64,000 nucleotides of DNA, taken from contig CM046349.1 of the NCBI GenBank assembly GCA_025403435.1, positions 21,412,004-21,476,003 of the forward strand, written 5' to 3'. This document shows positions 57,736-64,000 of this stretch, piece by piece (positions within the stretch are counted from its first letter, which is position 1; each line of letters opens with the position of its first letter). The notes under the pieces were generated by a model, which saw only the letters and a program-made list of their open reading frames with translations, had not been told where the DNA came from and ran no database searches. Source of the DNA: Artocarpus heterophyllus (lineage: Eukaryota > Streptophyta > Magnoliopsida > Rosales > Moraceae). The position numbers and the translations under genes are program-made.

Positions 57736-58590
57736 TTAGTCATTGGGCAATTCGGCTGTGGTCAGGTATCGGATGATCGGGTCCATCCATGTGGTCTCAA
57801 GTTCCTCGGCTACATTTGTAGCTTCCTTGTGGATGCTTGGCTCGACAAGTCTTTCAATGGGGACCGAGGTAAGGTCGCTATCATCGAGGCCCGAAGCTAG
57901 TCGAGCAAGGGCGTCGGCCTTTAAGTTCTTCGACCAGGGGATTTGCTTGAAAGAGTATTGCTCGAGCAACTACTTGACTTCTTGTAAATATACAGTCATA
58001 GAGTCTGCTCGGGCTTGGAATCCTCCAGTGACTTGCTGCACGACAAGCATAGAGTCGCTGTGGACGATTATGTGGTCGACCCCAAGATCCTTGGTGATGC
58101 GAAGTCTGGTCAGAAGTGCTTCGTACTCCACCTCGTTGTTGGAAGCTTTGAAGTCGAATCGAAGCACGTAGAACACCTTGTATCCGTTCGGGCTTATTAA
58201 TATCAGCCTGGCACCTGATTCTTCTATATAGGATGACCCATCGATGTAAAGTCTCCATTCTGGTCCTAAGGTGGTGTAATCTTCGCTGTAGCTTGGGGCA
58301 TTTGGAACTTCTACAGGTGCCTTCTCGGCCAATGGTGTGGCTTGTTCAGCATTCATGAATTCAGCAATGAAGTCTACAAGAGCTTGGGCTTTGATGGCCA
58401 TCCTTGGCACAAAATGCACGTCGTACTGACCAAGTTCTACCCACCACTTGGCCATCCAACTAGATATCTCCGGGCTCTAAAGAACTTTCTAGAGAGGGAA
58501 CTTTGTCGGTACCTTTATTGTGTGGCCTTGAAATTGTGGTCGCAACTTGCGAGCTGAAGTGATCAAGGCAAAGGCCAACTTCTTGAGGGG
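57736..58590 (-). pseudogene. Tat element second RNase H domain
   Basis: Open for 161 codons (58455-57970), then continuing after a TAG to 57736. Motifs of an archaeal-type RNase H: WRLYIDGSSYIEESGARLIL, then FKASNNEVEYEALLTRLRI, then VHSDSMLVVQQVTG, followed by ADALARLAS. A second RNase H after the retroviral-type one is characteristic of Tat elements. The catalytic acidic residues appear retained in this stretch. Confidence 0.82.
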
Positions 58591-59898
58591 TGGATACCGT
58601 TCCTCGACACCCTAGAATGCGTGGCTGGTATAATAGATAGGCTTTTGGGCTCCACCTTCATCTTGGACTAGGACCGAGCTTACGACCTTCTCGAACACGG
58701 GTAGATAGGCAGTTAAAACCTCACCGGGCAAAGGTTTGGACAGGAGCGGGGGCGTCGCTAAATACTTCTTCAAGTTTTGGAAAGCTTCCTCACACTTCAT
58801 GTTCCACTTAAACCTCCCCTTAAGTGCCTTAAAAAATGGATGGCACTTGTCGGTAGCCCGGGAGACGAATCTTGAGAGAGCCGCTATCATGTTGGTGAGC
58901 CGTTGCACGTCCTTTATGGTCCGAGGAGAATGCATGTCAATAATTACCTAGGCCTTCGCTAGGTTAACCTCAATACCCTACTGGTTCACCAGAAATCTAA
59001 AGAATTTGCCCAAGCTTACCCCGAACACACACTTTGTCCGGTTGAGTTTCATCCCATATTCCTGGAGAATGTTGAAACTTGCTCGGAGATCGGCCATGTG
59101 GTCTGCTGCTCGGATGGAATTTACTAACATATCGTCCACATAGACCTCCATTGTTTTGCCTATCAGCCGAGCAAACATCTCGTTGACAAGACGCTGATAG
59201 GTAGTCCCTGCATTCTTCAATTGGAAGGGCATTACCACATAGTAGTATAACCCGTGGTTAGTAACAAAAGCTGTCTTAGCCTGATCCTCCTCGGCCATCC
59301 TTTTCTAATTGTATCCGGAATAGGTGTCCATAAAGCTCAAAAGCTCGTGGCCAGCAGTGGCATCGACGAGCTGGTCTATCTGGAGAAGTGGAAAGCAATC
59401 TTTCGGGCAAGCCTTGTTCAAGTCAGTATAATCAATACGGACCCGCCATTTGCCGTTCGCCTTTTTGACGAGAACAACATTTGCCAACCATGCAGGATAT
59501 TTGACCTCCCTGATGAAGCCCGCCTTGAGGAGCTTTTGGACTTCTTCATTTATAGCTGCGTACCTTTTCAGATTGAAAGCTCTCCTCTTTTGTATCATTG
59601 GCCTGTGGTTGGGTTAGACATTGAGCTGATGACAGATCACGCTTGGGTCAATGCCGGGCATGTCTTCGTGAGACCACACGAACACATCCTGATATTCGGT
59701 AAGAAGCCCCTCCAAGTCTGCCCGGATCTCAAGTCTTAGTTGGGATTCGAGTTGGATGGTGAGTTCAAGCCTTGTAGGGTCTAGAGGGAACGACACGAAG
59801 TCTTCCACCAGGGTGGCTCTTACTTCCTCCTTGGGCAGTCTGGGGTCGAGATCGGACAACATCTTAGGCATCGGGTCGGCAAGCAGATCTGCCTCGTC
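58591..59898 (-). pseudogene. Tat element reverse transcriptase and first RNase H
   Basis: One frame with stops. N-terminal part: LTEYQDVFVWSHEDMPGIDP (about 59680). RT: RAFNLKRYAAINEEV, KKANGKWRVRIDYTDLNKAC (about 59440), FMDTYSGYN-stop-KRMAEED (stop near 59305), YYVVMPFQLKNAGTTYQRLV, and MEVYVDDMLVNS (about 59150; YVDD catalytic box intact). The retroviral-type RNase H remnant follows (HPFFKALKGRFKWN, LSKPLPGEVLTAYLPV, KPIYYTSHAF, 58830-58612). Stops are TAG/TAA at expected Gln/Trp positions. Confidence 0.88.
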
Positions 59899-60560
59899 GA
59901 CCTCATAGATGGCCGAGATGCTTAGATGTTAAGCTGTAGCGGCTTTTACAGCATTGGAGTAACAAGCTCGGGAATCCTTTTGGGATGAGCGAATTACTCT
60001 AACTCCATCCTCTATTGGGAATATCATGGCCAGATGATAAGTGGAGACCATGGCTTTCAACGCATGTAGCGTCGGACGACCGATAATGATGTTGTACTAA
60101 GAGGGCCTGTTGATGACTAAAAAGTTGACTACCCGAGTAATCCGAGAAGCTCCTTATCCGAAAGTCACGAGCAGGTTGACCTTCCCTACTGCTCGGACAC
60201 ATTCTCCCGTGAAGCCGTAGAGCGAGGTCTGGACTGGAACCAAGGTGGCATTGCTGATCCTTAGCTTATCAAAAGCTTGCTTGAAAAGGATATCGGTCAA
60301 GCTGTCGTTGTCAATTAGCACTCACCTCACTATGTTGTTAGCTATATGCAATTCACACACAAGGGCGTCGTTGTACGGATGGATCAACTTGTTTACTTCC
60401 TTCTCAATGGAGGTGATTGGAACCTCTTGTTGGGGGCATATTTTGTTAACATGTTCGAACATGTTTATGAACTCGCCTCGCTCAATCAGCCCAGCTTCTC
60501 TGACATATGCCCGCCTCTCACTCGACGTGTTCCCGGACTAACCTTTCAATTTGGTCCTTC
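59899..60560 (-). pseudogene. Tat element protease region
   Basis: On -: the protease-like block LIDNDSLTDILFKQAFDKLR (about 60315-60250), where the family has a D-x-G-S-S active site and Gly has become Asp, then VQTSLYGFTGECVRAVG and YNIIIGRPTLRALKA (about 60090-60045), typical of retropepsin flap and C-terminal (ILGR-like) motifs. It is broken by several stops and most likely inactive. Confidence 0.75.
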
Positions 60561-62060
60561 AGTTGGATGCATTCACGAGTGTTGTGTCCGATGTTCTTGT
60601 GAAACTCGTAATACTTCGCTTAATCCCACTTCACCTTGCTGCCCCTAAGCTTGGGTGGTGGCACCAGCAGGTTCCTACCACTCACTTGGGTGAGCACCTC
60701 GTCGATAGTTGCCACCAATGGCGTGTAGCTTTAGAACTTGCCGGCCGGCGTCTTTGGCTTCTCGGGTTTCTTTTCCTTCTTCTACTTCTTGCTTTGCTCA
60801 GTGTTGTTCTACTCCGGTGCCCTCTTTTGCTTTTTGTCCTTTGTCCCACTAGGACCGGCCTCCTCCTTACGACTTTTCATATACTTCGCGGCGTCGGCGT
60901 ACCTCTGGCGTAGCCGAGAATCTGTGAAAACGTGCTCGATTGCTCGAAGGCCAATGACCAGGTCAGTTTTTTGTCTCGAAGACCCCCTACAAAAATGTTC
61001 TTGAGGGTCTTGTCTTCAACGTGTTTGACCTCCAGAGCCTCCCGAGTGAACCGGTTAATGTAGTCTCGAACGTTGCCGTCCCCTTACTTGTCGGCATACA
61101 AATAGGTAATCTCTTTTCTCCGCATTTTCGTAGTGGAGAAGGCTGCCGAGGAGGCATCGACAAGCTGCCAAAAAAAAGAGATGGAGGATGGCTCAAGTCT
61201 TTGGAACCATTGTCGAGCAGGTCCAGTTAGGGTGAGCGAGAAGGCCTTGCACATTGCTGCATCGCTGGCGTTCTAGAGGAGCATGTGTCTTCGGAACAAT
61301 TCGACATGTTCGTCTGTGTCTGCGGTCCAATCATAAGCCTTGATTTATGGAACCTTGAATTTAGGCAGCATAGGGGCTCACATTATGGAGTCTAGGAATG
61401 GCGGATCTAAGGCTCCTACCTCGTCCAAGCCGAAGTGGTTGTTTTGAATTTCATTGATTTGGTGCTGTAATGCCAAAAACTGGCAACTATTCATGTCTTT
61501 CGATAGTTCAACCCTGTAGGGAACTCTGCCCTCAACGCAGTTGCTGGCCCCGGGCTGGTGATTTGAACACGCTTCTCCCTGGAGTCCTAGTCGGTCAAAT
61601 ACTGATGCTTGGGAACCTTGAGGTGACAGAACCTATGTTGCCTGAGGGCCGAGACGGCCTTCTTGGACTAGTTTGTTATTGGCCGAGGCGCCTCACGTGG
61701 AGCCTCTTGAGTGCTCGAACTCAGCTTCTTCGAGGTCGACCACATCCCGTCTTGCCCGGCCTCCAGCCTTGTTAGCTGGGACTAGAGGTGGCAGGGTAGG
61801 TGCGGCCTTACGTTGAGCCTATTGCGTGAGCTGCTGTGTTAGAATCCAAACCACATTCGTAAGCTCCCAGATTGGGTCTTAAGCAACTGGGTCTTCTGCC
61901 TGTTCGGCCCTGGCCGTGCTTCCTTGCCCTCCGGACTGGGACCTTGTGGCCCAGGGGCGGCTCCTAGGTCTACTTGGGTTCTATTGTCGATTTCTTGCAT
62001 CTCTCGACCCCTCCTATTGGGCAACATCGTCTCTAGCATTCCTTCGAGTCACCATCTCGG
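60561..62060 (-). pseudogene. Tat element Gag region
   Basis: On -, the N-terminus is Pro/Gln/Arg-rich and low in structure (about 62040-61400). The gag core follows: AYDWTADTDEHVELFRRHML, NASDAAMCKAFSLTLTGPAR then QWFQRLEPSSI (about 61330-61180). A one-base slip in an A7/A8 run near 61168-61176 shifts the frame before the QLVDASSAAF segment. Then EVKHVEDKTLKNIFVGGLRD, and a Lys/Arg-rich part with no clear zinc knuckle. It is broken by stops and at least one frameshift. Confidence 0.7.
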
Positions 62061-62106
62061 TTCTCGGAGGTAAGGTGGCTGGTGTCTAAGTGAAGGCATA
62101 GGCGCC

Positions 62107-62124
62107 CTCCTTCTAGCGCCAAAA
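62107..62124 (-). other. Primer-binding site of the Tat element
   Basis: On - the 5' LTR end (…CAGCA) is followed directly by TTTTGGCGCTAGAAGGAG. TGGCGC near the LTR edge is typical of plant gypsy primer sites of the Tat/Athila group. I do not assign the tRNA. Confidence 0.65.
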
Positions 62125-62765
62125 TGCTGATGCTTATCGTGGTCCGGTGTCGGATCAACACCACGTGCGGCTGCGCACAGTCCAACTCTTCCTAGCTCTC
62201 CTCTGCCTAGTCGGGTGTACCTACAACAAGAGGAGGGACACTTCAGAGACAAAAGAGAAAGGTGTCAGTCAATGGACAAGGGCTCTCCGATACTCAAGGC
62301 AAGGGTTGCTCATCAGAGGATAGGAGCTTGTTAGGTGGGAAGAAGTGTCTCTCTCTAGAATGCAATAAATGCATCCTATTTATAGGCTACCACTTGGTCC
62401 AGGTGTTTGGTGGTTTTGCCCATAACTTGGGTGTCACATCAATGTGTGTTAGGCGGTAGGTGACAAGTGTCACGTCCCCCGTCGATGGATCGACTCTCAT
62501 CAGACGGTGAGTTATTTGCCATTTGTTGGCCTGTGGTGGCGAGTAGCAGCCCATTTTGTGAATAAGAATGACCCGACCCGAGCTGATGTATAGCTCGAGG
62601 TGCTAACCCATCAGGGGTGCGGCCACGAGAGCCTTGAGAAGCACCTCGGATAAAGCGCACGCTATCGTCGGGGTCAGTAGTTTGCTCCTTGGAGGCTCTG
62701 CCGAGCTGTTTAGCTGACCACCGAAGTTGATCTCCTCGGCGATGACGCCGAGCTCACCATCAACA
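62125..62765 (-). repeat. 5' LTR of the Tat element
   Basis: + strand TGCTGATGCTTATC...CACCATCAACA, 641 bases. It contains a TATA box on - (cctataaatagg at about 62376-62387), the likely promoter of the gag-pol transcript. One terminal base differs from the other LTR (TGCTG versus TGTTG). Confidence 0.92.
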
Positions 62766-64000
62766 CCATGCATGAAGTGATAAACACATGTTATACACAA
62801 AACATAAATACTCTTGTACGATCTCGTACACACAGGTACATACTTTTCTACTCACAGGTATACATTAATATACACACCGGTATACAATATAATATACATG
62901 CAAGTATTCATTTAGTATAATCACAGGTATACACCAACATACTTATAGATACTCATGTCATAGTATACACACAGGTATACACCTTGATATACACACAGGT
63001 ATACATATACACATATCACATTCTATACCTATAATTTCATACTGTAGGTGGGATAGGTACTTACTTGATTTCGTATACTGTGCAATTCAACCTTGATTTT
63101 CTCTCTCCTAGACTTCTAGGATCCTGTTGGCCAATTTCAAAGCCATTAGCTAAATTTACTAGGTTTTAATATAAAATGATCGTTAATTAATAAATTGAGT
63201 TGTATAACTGTATACAACTCCAAAAACCACCGGTTTTCTTATTTCTATCTAACTCTACCCTATCGTTTCTAACAAAGGACAAGACATTTTGAACCATTCT
63301 TTTTCCCCATTTGGAACATTTCGGAGCGGTTCGGGTTATTTGGGTAAAAATGACGATTTTGCCCTCCGTTGGTCTACTAACCTACCCAACCTCGATTTCT
63401 TTATTCATGCAAAAATAACCACATACTAATTTTAAAATAACACCCTAGTGGGTCGGATCTCCTTATTTCACATCTATACCCCCTCTTCCATAAAACTTTG
63501 CAATTTAGCCCTTAAATTAAAAATTTTGACAATTTTGCCCCCGAGGCTAAAACTTATCTCTTGAAACCAAAATGTCCTATTTTTTGAAAGGAAGATTTTT
63601 ACTCAAAGTACCATACCCTAAATCATTTTGCAAAAGGACTTTTTGCCCTTCAAATTTTTTTTTTCAATTTTAAAAAATTATTGAAAAATTAAAATCTCAC
63701 ATTCAGTTAAGATTTTCAATGAACTATTTGCCATGTCTAATTGTTTCATCGAGATCTACAACTTTTATGTTTTAACTTTTTTGAAATTCTCACTGTACAG
63801 GGGTGTTTTTGGGCATTTTTTCAATCTACCGTGGGAAAACTTTTTCTTTCAATTTAGTCCTTGAGATATTTTTGTAAAAATTCATTTTTAAACGGTAAAT
63901 CTACCGCTACAAAGGCAGTTCCAACCTTTGATTGAATCATTTTCCATGCCTAACCATAATTTTGAGAAACTAAAACTAAAATTGCAAAAATAACACTTGT
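62766..64000 (-). repeat. LTR of the Tekay-like family, right part (continues past window)
   Basis: Resumes 'ccatgcatgaagtgat' after the Tat element. Contains the reverse-complemented tandem motif (cacaggtatacac..., about 62795-63010), 'gatcctgttggccaatttc' and 'cctatcgtttctaac', collinear with 2959-5988 read on -. About 1.9 of the expected 3.0 kb lies in the window, so the other end would be near 65.1 kb. Confidence 0.87.
62795..63010 (-). repeat. Tandem 'acacacaggtatac' repeat in the LTR
   Basis: Reverse-complement counterpart of the arrays at 5071-5336 and 11813-12076. About eight imperfect copies. Confidence 0.8.

Larger units (their letters stand above)
51643..62765 (-). mobile_element. 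Tat-lineage Ty3/gypsy element with an antisense gene
   Basis: An 11.1-kb element with LTRs of about 640 bases (51643-52281 and 62125-62765), CCATG duplications, primer site next to the right LTR and polypurine tract next to the left LTR, hence - orientation. Order on -: gag, protease, RT, RNase H plus a second RNase H, integrase, then an oppositely oriented gene (52658-55700, +) before the 3' LTR. The extra RNase H and the antisense ORF between integrase and 3' LTR are known traits of Tat-lineage elements. All genes contain nonsense changes. The LTRs differ at many positions, so the insertion is old. It landed in an LTR of another family. Confidence 0.92.

Noticed and set aside
60245..61004. 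Several + strand frames of 88-120 codons
   Set aside because: Antisense to the gag/protease region of the Tat element; low-complexity Leu/Phe-rich translations.

Overview
This is nuclear DNA from a flowering plant, almost certainly a eudicot. The evidence is two conserved plant genes (an F-box gene and a CIN-class TCP gene with a miR319 site), AT-rich intergenic DNA, and LTR retrotransposons of typical plant lineages (Tekay/Del chromovirus, Tat with an antisense ORF, and a Copia family), plus Helitron-like and MITE-like sequence. I cannot name the species.

Layout. 1-2958 is AT-rich DNA without a recognisable gene. 2959-12730 is a Tekay/Del-type Ty3/gypsy element on the + strand, with 3-kb LTRs and a perfect 5-bp target duplication (GTATA). 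Its ends are intact, but the coding region carries large deletions and nonsense codons. 12731-15163 holds nothing recognisable. 15164-16321 and 29185-29885 are tandem Helitron-like sequences; the second is split by a Copia complex at 16322-29179 on the - strand. That complex has outer target duplications (ATTAG) and is best read as a second copy of the same family nested in the 3' LTR of the first, followed by a deletion. 29886-34700 is gene-free, with a MITE and a GC-rich island of unknown nature. 35127-36344 is an intact single-exon F-box gene. 37.3-46.8 kb is gene-poor. 46879-48405 (-) is an intact TCP2/TCP24-like transcription factor with a miR319 target site; its leader extends to about 50.4 kb. 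From 50979 to beyond the window end lies an LTR of the 2959-12730 family on the - strand. It is split at 51642/62766 by an 11.1-kb Tat-lineage gypsy element (-) with a CCATG target duplication. Between pol and its 3' LTR, that element carries an intron-containing gene on the opposite strand (52658-55700) with a PF04195-like domain.

Only the F-box and TCP genes look functional. They are convergent and about 10 kb apart. All retrotransposon genes seen here are decayed, many through CAG-to-TAG changes that suggest deamination of methylated cytosine. I found no CRISPR array, phage or bacterial operon, and no clearly new system. The features most worth a second look are the spliced antisense gene of the Tat element, the covarying hairpin in the Copia LTR, the second gag-like ORF in the chromovirus, and possible 3' UTR splicing of the TCP gene.
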